Shown: piece after piece, positions 14,919 to 22,166 of the stretch
Layout of the letters: each line of letters begins with the position of its first letter
Position numbering within the stretch: position 1 is the first letter of the stretch
Source: Phycisphaerales bacterium UBA4658
GTDB lineage: Bacteria > Planctomycetota > Phycisphaerae > Phycisphaerales > UBA1924
Length of the DNA: 24,075 nt
Direction: 5' to 3'
Assembly: GCA_002405485.1 (NCBI GenBank)
Contig: DHLW01000159.1
Location: 6,929 to 31,003 of the forward strand
Translations under genes and position numbers: made by a program
The notes under the pieces: model-generated
Databases searched by the model: none
Told to the model about the DNA's origin: nothing
Seen by the model: the letters and a program-made list of their open reading frames with translations, nothing else

Positions 14919-15404
14919 ATGGACCTGAACACCATCATGAGCCGCCATGTGATCAGCGTCGGCATGGACGCCGAGCTGCACGCGGTGCGGCAGTTGCTGA
15001 GCACCTATCACATTCACCACGTGCTGGTCATGGACAAGTGCCGACTCGTCGGGGTGATCTCGGACCGGGACGTGCTCGCGTCCATCAGCCCCTTTGTCGG
15101 CAAGCCCACCGAACGCTCCCAGGACGAGTGGACGCTCCGCAAGCACGCCCACCAGATCATGACCCGCAATCCGATCACCGCCCGGTCGGACATGCCCGTC
15201 GCAGACGCCGCACTGCTGCTGCTGAACTCCGGCATCTCCTGCCTGCCCGTCGTCGACGATGCGGGAGCCGTCGTCGGGATCGTGACCTGGCGCGACTTCC
15301 TCCGATGGTCGCTCGGCGATCTCACCGACAAAACCTGCCGAACCGAGCTCGCTCGCGAGGCCGCCCAGGACTCCGGATCGCCCCCCAGGAGCGCGGCGGC
15401 GTGA
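14919..15404 (+). CDS. CBS-domain pair protein
   Basis: Small soluble protein of 161 residues made of two CBS domains forming one Bateman module. The first runs from MDLNTIMSRHVISVG to LVGVISDRDVLA, the second from HQIMTRNPITARSDMPVADAA to AVVGIVTWRDFLRWSL. Such modules usually bind adenosyl ligands (AMP, ATP, SAM) and regulate a partner. The DRD and WRD segments are the typical nucleotide-contact positions. No fused catalytic domain is present. A GGAGG at 14910-14914 lies five bases before ATG 14919 and fixes the start. Its stop is only four bases from the stop of the convergent gene. The partner is unknown; the nearest gene with a nucleotide link is the divergent HIT hydrolase. Confidence 0.93.
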   Translation: MDLNTIMSRHVISVGMDAELHAVRQLLSTYHIHHVLVMDKCRLVGVISDRDVLASISPFVGKPTERSQDEWTLRKHAHQIMTRNPITARSDMPVADAALLLLNSGISCLPVVDDAGAVVGIVTWRDFLRWSLGDLTDKTCRTELAREAAQDSGSPPRSAAA

Positions 15405-15408
15405 TGGA

Positions 15409-15930
15409 TCATGCCGGATCCGGGCTGCCCTCGGGCCCGCGAGATGCGGGCGTGGTCGCTGGCAACAGCCCGATGAGCACGCACAGCACGCCACCGGCCA
15501 GCAGCCACAGCCGCGTCCGATCGTTGATCGTCCACCGCGCCAGCATCGACGACCGCTCGCCCACCACCGGCTTGGGCGGCATCACCGCCGGCGGCGGCTC
15601 CAGATCGGCAAAGACCGACGCGCTCGTGTTCCCCGGCTCGGCCCGCACACTCAGCGGCACCCGATCCACCGGCGATCGGTTGAGCTGCACCGCCGCCAGC
15701 GTCAAGACCACGCACTCGTCATCGTTCTGCACCGCCTGCAGGTACGTCCCGTACCGCTCGATCCGGTCCAGCCGATGCCGCTCGATCGCCGCCGCCCGGT
15801 CCCGCTGCCATCGCGCCAGATCCAGATCGTGCTGAGCCGGAATGAGCACCGTCGCCGCCAGCGTGCACAGACCGGCCATAAGAAACAGCCAGCCCGCGTC
15901 GAGTCTGATCAATGGACGATGCATGCTCAT
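15409..15930 (-). CDS. Two-TM protein with intervening coiled-coil-like segment, unknown function
   Basis: Protein of 173 residues. A first helix (GWLFLMAGLCTLAATVLIPA) is followed by a charged, Arg-rich helical stretch (LARWQRDRAAAIERHRLDRI) reminiscent of DivIC/FtsB-type septum proteins. A central soluble region of about 60 residues comes next, and a second helix (RLWLLAGGVLCVLIGLLPA) near the C-terminus. The DivIC resemblance is only in layout and I would not assign a division role. Start is ATG 15930 or 15924. It lies 94 bases downstream of the beta-lactamase-like gene on the same strand, so the two may be one transcript. Its stop is four bases from that of the CBS gene. Confidence 0.65.
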   Translation of the reverse strand: MSMHRPLIRLDAGWLFLMAGLCTLAATVLIPAQHDLDLARWQRDRAAAIERHRLDRIERYGTYLQAVQNDDECVVLTLAAVQLNRSPVDRVPLSVRAEPGNTSASVFADLEPPPAVMPPKPVVGERSSMLARWTINDRTRLWLLAGGVLCVLIGLLPATTPASRGPEGSPDPA

Positions 15931-16024
15931 GCGTTCTCGAGTCACCAGTCGACACCCACGACCCCGAACCCCTGTATCGGCAACCGCATCCTTCGGGCCC
16001 CAGTCGCCATTCGCCATCGGGCCC

Positions 16025-17503
16025 TCACGGCCCGACGGGCCCGTCGGCTGATCGATCCGGCGTTGGGGCTTTGGCAGGTGCCCGCTCCGACTCCCGCGCA
16101 TCGCGATCCCATCTGCCCAGCAACTCCGCCGCTCGCAGCGCGAGAGCCATCGTCCCCGTGTCGTCGATCCGACGCGCGGGATCGTTGAAACCCAGCGTCA
16201 GCACGAATCTCCGCTCATCATCGCGATGGAGCAGCCACGTCAGGTTCAGCACCCCCGGCTCGCTCCCTCCCTTGTATCCGATCAGCCGCCACGTCGACCG
16301 TGACAGCGGCAGCCCTGGATTGGTCGTGAGCGCGGCTCGCAGCGGGTCCGCGCCCGGCTGCTCCAGCAAGTGATCCAGCGTCGCACACGTCCTGGCCAGG
16401 TCGGCGGGGGTCGCGAACCACTCAAGCGTCTCGATCATCCGCGGCGCCCGCCAGACCGCCGCCGCCAGGAGCGACGGCGTGCCCGTGCTCACGCGCCCCT
16501 CCGGCCCGAGCATCGCCCGGCGTCCCGCCTCGTCCGCCGCCAGATACGCCTTGGGCAGCTCATCCGAGCCCGAGAGCTTGAGCACGAACAGCTCGCGGGT
16601 GCCGAACATCGGCAGGTTTCGAGCCGGATTCGCGGTGTGCCTGCTCATGAACGCTTCCACCCGCTCACGCCCCACGTGGTGCAGCAGATGATCCGTCGCC
16701 GTGTTGTCGCTGATCGAGATCATCTTGAGCGCGTGCTCGCGGACGGCGATCTCCTCACCCGCCGGCCGATCCTGCAGCACCCCGCTCGGCAGACTCTTCC
16801 ACTCCGCGCGGATCGGCAGCATCGCCTCCCACTTCCGCCGACCCTCGCGCACGTCCTCCGCGAGCGCACCGAGAATCCAGAGCTTGAACGTCGAACCGAT
16901 CGCAAGGTCGGCCCCGCCGTTGTGCTCGTGCACCACACGCACCGAACGCACCGACCCCGCATCCTGGGCCACGAGCTCATACGCGCCGATCGCCACATGC
17001 CGCGCCAGCGGCTTGGAATGGGTATCCAGATCCGCCCAGCTCTTGAGCTCCGGAACGATCGCGTCCGTGTCCGGCCTCACTAGCAGACCCGCGATGCGGC
17101 CCTGCTCATCGAGCGACAGATGGACCAGGAACGCGTTCCCGTCCTTGGACGCCACCGCCCGCGCCACCAGCCGGCGATCCTCCGCCCCGTCGCGCACGCC
17201 CCGATATGCGAACGTCCCGTGCTGCGACCGCAGGCGCTCGACACCCGCGCGAAACTGACCCATCGGCACCTGCTTCAGGAACTCCGGCGAGAACGCCCCC
17301 TCGCCCAGCGCATCAACCTCTCCGTTCAGTGCGGCAAACACCCGGTCGAGCATCTCACCCGCGGGTGTTGACGGCCGGGCCGGCTGGGGTGGATCGTCCC
17401 GCCCACCCCACCCCGCCCACCCCGCCCGAGCCCACCCCGCGCCGGCCAGCATGGGCAGCAACACCATCGCTCCCACCGCGATCCGCATCCAGCCCCGCTT
17501 CAT
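16025..17503 (-). CDS. Exported class-A beta-lactamase-like serine hydrolase
   Basis: Protein of 492 residues. The signal peptide (MKRGWMRIAVGAMVLLPMLAGAGWA) implies export. A domain of about 150 residues (roughly 45-170) precedes the catalytic part. The catalytic part has the class-A/PBP motifs in order: STFK (S204, K207) with the nucleophile, SDN in ISDNTATDHLL, and KGG in YKGGSEPG in place of the KTG box. At almost 500 residues it is much longer than a resistance enzyme (about 290), so a cell-wall or esterase-type role is more likely than antibiotic resistance. ATG 17503 follows AGGAG by about eight bases. It diverges from the KS-beta gene with 69 bases between starts, so the two could share regulation. 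Confidence 0.88.
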   Translation of the reverse strand: MKRGWMRIAVGAMVLLPMLAGAGWARAGWAGWGGRDDPPQPARPSTPAGEMLDRVFAALNGEVDALGEGAFSPEFLKQVPMGQFRAGVERLRSQHGTFAYRGVRDGAEDRRLVARAVASKDGNAFLVHLSLDEQGRIAGLLVRPDTDAIVPELKSWADLDTHSKPLARHVAIGAYELVAQDAGSVRSVRVVHEHNGGADLAIGSTFKLWILGALAEDVREGRRKWEAMLPIRAEWKSLPSGVLQDRPAGEEIAVREHALKMISISDNTATDHLLHHVGRERVEAFMSRHTANPARNLPMFGTRELFVLKLSGSDELPKAYLAADEAGRRAMLGPEGRVSTGTPSLLAAAVWRAPRMIETLEWFATPADLARTCATLDHLLEQPGADPLRAALTTNPGLPLSRSTWRLIGYKGGSEPGVLNLTWLLHRDDERRFVLTLGFNDPARRIDDTGTMALALRAAELLGRWDRDARESERAPAKAPTPDRSADGPVGP

Positions 17504-17560
17504 GCCGGCGCTCCTCTCCACCCGTCACCCCGCGCCCCGCTCGTTCCAAAGTCCGGTCCC

Positions 17561-17566
17561 TACACT
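17561..17566 (+). promoter_or_regulatory. Candidate -10 element of the ketosynthase locus
   Basis: TACACT lies six bases before ATG 17573. If it is the -10, transcription would start at or next to the A of the ATG, giving a leaderless mRNA. No clear -35 hexamer is visible at the usual distance, as is common in GC-rich genomes. Confidence 0.3.
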
Positions 17567-17572
17567 CAAGCC

Positions 17573-18901
17573 ATGTCGGTCAGAGTGGTCATCACGGGTC
17601 TGGGGAGCGTATCGGCGCTTGGGGTCGGAGCAGAAGCCCTGTTCAAGGGCCTGTGCGCCGGCGTCACGGGCATCGGCCGGATCTCCCGATTCAACCCCGA
17701 CGGCTTTCCCGTGCGCATCGCCGCCGAGGTCCGAGACCTGAGCGTCAAGGACTACGTCCCCAAGAGCTATCGCAAGTCGATCAAGGTCATGGCCCGGGAC
17801 ATCGAGCTCGCCGTCGCCGCCGCCAGATGCGCCGTCGAGGATGCCGGCCTTGTCACCCGGGGCTCCGCCGACGATCTCGCCGATGAGCAGCTCACGTATC
17901 ACCCGCGCCGCATGGGCTGCAACATCGGCGCCGGCCTGATCGCCGCCGACACCGAGGAGATGGCCGCTGCCATGCACACCGCCCGCACCGCGGGTGGCGG
18001 GTTCAGCTATCCCGCATGGGGAGGTGAGGGCGGACAGGGGATGGAGTCGCTCACCCCGCTCTGGCTGCTCAAGTACCTCCCCAACATGCTCGCTTGCCAC
18101 GTGACCATCATTCACGGGGCCGAGGGGCCGTCCAACACCATCACCTGCTCTGAGGCCAGCGGGCTGCTCACCCTGGGCGAGTCCATGCGCATCATCGAAC
18201 GCGGGGCCGCAGACATGTGCTTCTCCGGCTCCGCCGAGAGCAAGCTCAATCCCATGGGCCTGCTTCGACTCGACTTTGCCCGCCGACTGGCCCATCTCCC
18301 GGACGTCACTGCCGGCCAGACCCCGCTTCGTCCGTATGACCCGCAGACCCCCGGCGGGGTGCTCGGCGAGGGCGGAGGCATCGTCATTCTGGAAAACGCC
18401 CAGACCGCCAAAGCCCGCAAGGCCCGCGTCTACGCCGAGGTCGTCGGCTTCGGCGGCGGCCACTCCGACGCCCACTATTCCGCCGGTGAACACGACGAGG
18501 GCTTCGGTTACGCCATCGAGAACGCCCTGGATGATGCCGGCATATCCCCCGACAAGATCGACGTCATCATCCCCATGGGCAGTGGCGTTCCGGAGCTCGA
18601 CCGCCCTGAACTGGGGGCTCTTCGGCGGATCTTTGGATCCCGCCTGGGCGAGATTCCTCTGGTCACGATCCAGCCGAACGTCGGGAACTGCGTTGCCGGT
18701 CTGGGCGGGCTGCAGGTCGTCGCCGGAGCCATGTGTCTGCACACCCAGACGCTGCCGGCCCGGTTGCACGCCGGCCAGCCGGCGGCGGGAATCTGCGCCG
18801 GGGCTGCACCGTCGCGGGGGGCAAAGCTCGAATACGCTTTGATGTGCAGCGGGTCGCTCGGCGGGCAGAACGCCGCCGTCGTCCTCAAGGCCTGGCGCTG
18901 A
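17573..18901 (+). CDS. Catalytically dead ketosynthase-like protein (KS-beta / chain-length-factor-like)
   Basis: Thiolase-fold protein of 442 residues, of FabF length, beginning MSVRVVITGLGSVSALG. Aligning by eye with FabF through GPSNTITCSEASG, the nucleophile Cys is replaced by Glu194; a Cys two residues earlier is not at the elbow. The first catalytic His is Met335 (in IIPMGSG), the conserved Lys is Gln367 and the second His is Asn372 (VGNCVAG). All four active-site residues are gone, as in the beta subunit of type II polyketide synthases, where Gln normally replaces Cys. An active ketosynthase lies downstream at 19679, so a KS-alpha/KS-beta heterodimer is the obvious model. The stop codon sits in the loop of a hairpin. 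No acyl carrier, ketoreductase or cyclase is in the window. Product unknown. Confidence 0.87.
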   Translation: MSVRVVITGLGSVSALGVGAEALFKGLCAGVTGIGRISRFNPDGFPVRIAAEVRDLSVKDYVPKSYRKSIKVMARDIELAVAAARCAVEDAGLVTRGSADDLADEQLTYHPRRMGCNIGAGLIAADTEEMAAAMHTARTAGGGFSYPAWGGEGGQGMESLTPLWLLKYLPNMLACHVTIIHGAEGPSNTITCSEASGLLTLGESMRIIERGAADMCFSGSAESKLNPMGLLRLDFARRLAHLPDVTAGQTPLRPYDPQTPGGVLGEGGGIVILENAQTAKARKARVYAEVVGFGGGHSDAHYSAGEHDEGFGYAIENALDDAGISPDKIDVIIPMGSGVPELDRPELGALRRIFGSRLGEIPLVTIQPNVGNCVAGLGGLQVVAGAMCLHTQTLPARLHAGQPAAGICAGAAPSRGAKLEYALMCSGSLGGQNAAVVLKAWR

Positions 18902-18966
18902 GCGCCAGACTCTGCGGGCTGTGCATCCGGGCCGGCGATGGGCCCGGATCCCTCGGCCGATGGCCG
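18892..18966 (+). other. Three consecutive hairpins after the KS-beta stop codon
   Basis: CTGGCGC/GCGCCAG (18892-18898 with 18902-18908) is a perfect 7-bp stem whose three-base loop is the TGA stop of the KS-beta gene. ATCCGGGCC/GGCCCGGAT (18925-18933 with 18941-18949) is a perfect 9-bp stem. CGGCC/GGCCG (18954-18958 with 18962-18966) is a third. No T-tract follows any of them. They could set transcript stability or partial termination between the two genes. Confidence 0.5.
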
Positions 18967-19018
18967 CCGGGTTCGTGCATCGATGTCTACGGGACCTCTT
19001 CATTTGGGAGATCAGCAC

Positions 19019-19630
19019 ATGAGCGAGCAGGAGTACACGCACGAACGATCCGGCGGCGAGCGATCCCATGGCGGCGAACGCCGCGGCGGGGGCTATGGCC
19101 GTGGCGGTGACCGGGGTGATCGCGGTGACCGCGGCGGACGCGGACCGCGCCGGCCCGACGCCGACGGTCGCGGCGTGCCGCTGAGCGAGCTCGACCCCGC
19201 GCTCACCGAGGTCAGTCGGAAGCTCATCGGGGCCGCCATCGAGGTCCACAAGGCCCTCGGCCCCGGGTACGACAAGCAGGCCTATCTCAAGGCCGTGGAA
19301 CTCGAACTGGAAGCCCTCGGCGTGAGCTTCAAGTCCCAGCACACCATCCCCGTGATCTACCGCGGCAAGCAGGTGGGCACCCGCGTTGCCGACCTGTTCA
19401 TCGACGGCAAGTTCATCGCCGACATCCTGGCGCAGCGCGGCGAGGTCGGCTCCATGGAGCGCACCAGTCTGCGGGCCGCGCTCAAGGCCGCCGACCTGGA
19501 ACTCGGCCTCATCATCAACTTCGCCGAGCGCCGGCTGAAGGACGGGCTGGTGCGCGTGCTGAACCCCGACAAGCTCAACCTCGCTCACGATGACGAGGGC
19601 GCGTCACCCGAAGGCGGCGGCGAGCACTGA
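19019..19630 (+). CDS. GxxExxY-family protein with RGG-rich N-terminus and degenerate active site
   Basis: Protein of 203 residues. Residues 1-52 are disordered and rich in Arg-Gly, including GDRGDRGDRGG, an RNA-binding-like tail. From about 62 the GxxExxY fold follows: RKLIGAAIEVHKALGPG, then RVADLFIDGKFIADIL, then LELGLIINFAERRLKDG. In the family, which resembles PD-(D/E)xK nucleases, the motif G-x-x-E-x-x-Y and a later D...E-x-K are expected. Here the first reads GYDKQAY (Lys86 for Glu); Asp125 is kept, but the E-x-K position reads D135-I-L137. Nuclease activity is therefore unlikely. GGGAG (19006-19010) eight bases before ATG 19019 supports the start. It stands between the KS-beta and KS-alpha genes on the same strand, which suggests linkage to them, but no function can be named. 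Confidence 0.85.
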   Translation: MSEQEYTHERSGGERSHGGERRGGGYGRGGDRGDRGDRGGRGPRRPDADGRGVPLSELDPALTEVSRKLIGAAIEVHKALGPGYDKQAYLKAVELELEALGVSFKSQHTIPVIYRGKQVGTRVADLFIDGKFIADILAQRGEVGSMERTSLRAALKAADLELGLIINFAERRLKDGLVRVLNPDKLNLAHDDEGASPEGGGEH

Positions 19631-19678
19631 TCCGCGACGTTCCGGCCAAGCTCCGCACGGGACACCTGCGACCCCACG

Positions 19679-21031
19679 ATGAACCACCGCATCGTCATCA
19701 CGGGCATGGGCTGGGTCACACCGCTTGGAAGCGATGTGGACTCGGTCTGGACCAAGCTCCTCGCAGGCGCGTCCGGCGTCGGCCGAGTCTCTCGTTTCGA
19801 CGCCGGAACCTTCAAAACCAACTTCGCCGCCGAGGTCAAGAACTTCCGCCTCGCCGACTTCCTCGGCCCGTCGTGGGCGGCACACGAGGAGGCCGGGCTG
19901 AGCACCAAGTTCGCCCTCGCCGCGGCGGCCCAGGCCTTCCGGCAGTCCGGGCTCGACGCGCTCGCGGCAACGGGCAAGCTCAAGAAACGCCGCTTCGGGA
20001 TCTATCTCGGTGCCGGCGAGGGCACGCTCGACTTCGACAACTACGCCGAGTCCAACCTCGCCGGCTGGAACACCCAGCTCGACGGCGGCCGAGGCGGACT
20101 CGACACCGTCGCCTGGGCCAAAAAGGCCTATGAGCGGATGAGCGCGATCCGTGAGATCGAACAGGAACCGCAGATGACGCTGGCCCATCTGGCCACCGCC
20201 TTCGGCTGCCGAGGACCGGCCAGCAACTGCATGACCGCCTGTGCCGCCAGCACCCAGGCCGTGGGCGAGGCCTTCGAGATCCTGCGTCACGGGGACGCCG
20301 ACCTCATGCTCGCCGGCGGCGCGCACACCATGATCCACCCGCTCGGCATGACCGGCTTCATCCGGCTCACCGCCATGAGCCGCCGCTGCGATGATCCGCA
20401 GCATGCCCCTCGCCCCTTCGACCGCACCCGCGACGGATTCGTCATGGGCGAGGGCGCGGGCATGATCATCCTCGAAACCCTCGACCACGCGCTCGCACGA
20501 GGCGCCTCCCCGCTGTGCGAGATCGTCGGCTACGGCTCAACCGCGGATGCCTTCCGCATCACCGACATCCAGCCCGAGGGCAAGGGCGCTCAAGGCGCCA
20601 TGCTCGAGGCCTGCCGACAGGCCGGCATCAACCCGCGCGAGCCAGGACCCGATGGCCGACCCCAGGTGCACTACATCTCCGCCCACGGCACCGGCACCAA
20701 GGAAAACGACTCCATCGAGACCAAGGCCGTCAAGGGCGTCTTCGGCCCGATGGCCCCAAGGGTGCCCTTCTCCAGCGTCAAGAGCATGCTCGGGCATCTG
20801 ATTCAGGCCGCCGGCGCCGTCGAACTCATGACCTGCGTGCAGGCCATCCGCACAGGGTTCCTCCCGCCCACGATGAACCTCAACACCCCGGATCCCGAGT
20901 GCGACCTGGACCACATCCCCAACCAGGCACGCGATTGCAGGGCCCAGGGCGGCGTCGAAGTCTGCCTCTCCAACAGCTTCGGTTTCGGCGGACAGAACGA
21001 CACCATCTGCGTGCGGAAGTGGCGCGGCTGA
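19679..21031 (+). CDS. Beta-ketoacyl-ACP synthase II-type ketosynthase (KS-alpha)
   Basis: Condensing enzyme of 450 residues that would extend an acyl chain with a malonyl unit on a carrier protein. All catalytic residues are present: Cys188 in MTACAAST, His336 in SAHGTGTKEND, Lys368 and His373 in SVKSMLGHLIQAAG, and the C-terminal NSFGFGGQN. An extra region of about 25 residues (near 115-145, LDFDNYAESNLAGWN onward) is longer than in ordinary FabF. It follows the GxxExxY gene by 48 bases and precedes the methyltransferase by 19. With the dead KS-like protein upstream it forms a likely KS-alpha/KS-beta pair, so it probably serves a specialised lipid or polyketide rather than housekeeping fatty acids. 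That is inference: a plain FabF cannot be excluded without a phylogeny. Confidence 0.92.
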   Translation: MNHRIVITGMGWVTPLGSDVDSVWTKLLAGASGVGRVSRFDAGTFKTNFAAEVKNFRLADFLGPSWAAHEEAGLSTKFALAAAAQAFRQSGLDALAATGKLKKRRFGIYLGAGEGTLDFDNYAESNLAGWNTQLDGGRGGLDTVAWAKKAYERMSAIREIEQEPQMTLAHLATAFGCRGPASNCMTACAASTQAVGEAFEILRHGDADLMLAGGAHTMIHPLGMTGFIRLTAMSRRCDDPQHAPRPFDRTRDGFVMGEGAGMIILETLDHALARGASPLCEIVGYGSTADAFRITDIQPEGKGAQGAMLEACRQAGINPREPGPDGRPQVHYISAHGTGTKENDSIETKAVKGVFGPMAPRVPFSSVKSMLGHLIQAAGAVELMTCVQAIRTGFLPPTMNLNTPDPECDLDHIPNQARDCRAQGGVEVCLSNSFGFGGQNDTICVRKWRG

Positions 21032-21050
21032 TCGACCGGACGCTCGCCCG

Positions 21051-22136
21051 ATGCCCGCTCCCCCGCCCCCCCCGCCCCCCCCAACCCCTGATTCCGACTC
21101 TCTCCCCCCGGATGCAGCGTTCGCTACGGCTCTCGCTCGCGCGATCGCTCGGCGAGCACCACTCATCAAGGCCCGCAAAACCGAGGCGTTCCGCGTCTTC
21201 GGCGGGCTGAGCGACGGGCTCGATGGCATCATGCTCGATGTCTACGGCGACGGAGCGGTGCTCATCGTGTACGAAGGTCGAGCGCCACGATCGCTCGACC
21301 ATGGCGCCGCCGCCCACGCCGCCCTCGATGCGCTGGGACCTCTGGGCGTCCGCGCCGTCTATCTGAAGCCCTTCGCCAAGGACCGGTCCAGGATCGGGGA
21401 CGAACTGCCGCCGATCGTGACCGATCCCACCCCCGCCGCCGGCAAACCGCTCCAGGAGTCGCAGCTCATCCGTGAGCACGAGTGGACGCTCGAGGTCCGG
21501 CTGTTCGACGGACTCTCCACGGGGCTCTTCCTCGATCAGCGTGAGAATCGCCGTTGGGTCTGCGAATGGGTGCGGGCCCGATCGCGCGGCGGGGGCGGGC
21601 CGCCGCACGTGCTGAACACCTTCGCGTACACATGCGCGTTCTCCGTCGCCGCCGCCGTCGCAGGCGCGACCACGGCCAGCGTGGACGTCTCCGGTCGATA
21701 CCTGGACTGGGGCAAACGCAACTTCGCACACAACCGGCTCGACCCCGCCGCGCACCGCTTTGCCAGGATGGACACCTTCGAGTTCTTCGGCTACGCGCAG
21801 CGCAAGGACCTGCGCTACGACCTGATCATCCTCGATCCGCCCAGCTTCGCCTCCGGCTCGAAAAAGAAGGGCATCCGGCCGTGGAGCTCCGTCGCCGACT
21901 ATGCACGCCTGGTGCGCGAGGCCGCCCCTTTGCTGGCGCCGGGCGGCGCGATCTTCGCGTCCACGAACACAACCGAACTCTGCCAGCGCGGGCGACTGGA
22001 TCGTGAGATCGTCGGAGCTCTTGGGCGGGAGCCGGAATGGCTTGGGCTTCCCGAGCCCCCCGTGGACTTCGGCAATGACCGCGGGCACTTCGCCGCCCGC
22101 GCCTTTCGGCCAAACCGCTCACGTCGCACGTCCTGA
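21051..22136 (+). CDS. Class I SAM-dependent methyltransferase, RlmI/RlmK type
   Basis: Probable 23S rRNA cytosine-C5 methyltransferase, 361 residues. Family blocks appear in order: FRVFGGLSDGLDGIMLDVYG (PUA-like/EEHEE part), GLFLDQRENRRW (D162), the SAM-binding strand LNTFAYTCAFSVAAAVAG, SVDVSGRYLDWGKRNFAHN, and DPPSFASG (D262) with the substrate site. The N-terminus is odd: MPAPPPPPPPPT, encoded by two runs of eight C (see the repeat entry), so the true first residues could lie later, although no further ATG occurs before the conserved part. It starts 19 bases after the KS-alpha stop, so it may be co-transcribed, but it most likely has a separate housekeeping role. Converges with trpE. Confidence 0.9.
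   Translation: MPAPPPPPPPPTPDSDSLPPDAAFATALARAIARRAPLIKARKTEAFRVFGGLSDGLDGIMLDVYGDGAVLIVYEGRAPRSLDHGAAAHAALDALGPLGVRAVYLKPFAKDRSRIGDELPPIVTDPTPAAGKPLQESQLIREHEWTLEVRLFDGLSTGLFLDQRENRRWVCEWVRARSRGGGGPPHVLNTFAYTCAFSVAAAVAGATTASVDVSGRYLDWGKRNFAHNRLDPAAHRFARMDTFEFFGYAQRKDLRYDLIILDPPSFASGSKKKGIRPWSSVADYARLVREAAPLLAPGGAIFASTNTTELCQRGRLDREIVGALGREPEWLGLPEPPVDFGNDRGHFAARAFRPNRSRRTS
21060..21082 (+). repeat. Poly-C tracts at the start of the methyltransferase gene
   Basis: Runs of five, eight and eight C, broken by single G bases, code for the proline run at the protein's N-terminus. Runs of this length slip in replication, and a change of one base would shift the frame. Homopolymers also attract sequencing error. 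Confidence 0.85.
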
Positions 22137-22166
22137 TCGACTGACGCCGCGGTCGACGCTGATCGA

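Noticed and set aside
16025..17503. An antibiotic-resistance beta-lactamase
   Set aside because: The motifs fit the superfamily, but the protein is far longer than resistance enzymes, has KGG instead of KTG and an extra N-terminal domain, so no resistance claim is justified.
17525..19588. A 687-codon open frame on the minus strand
   Set aside because: It is antisense to the KS-beta and GxxExxY genes, both with strong family motifs; its own sequence is a repetitive Gly/Ala/Asp shadow without recognisable domains.
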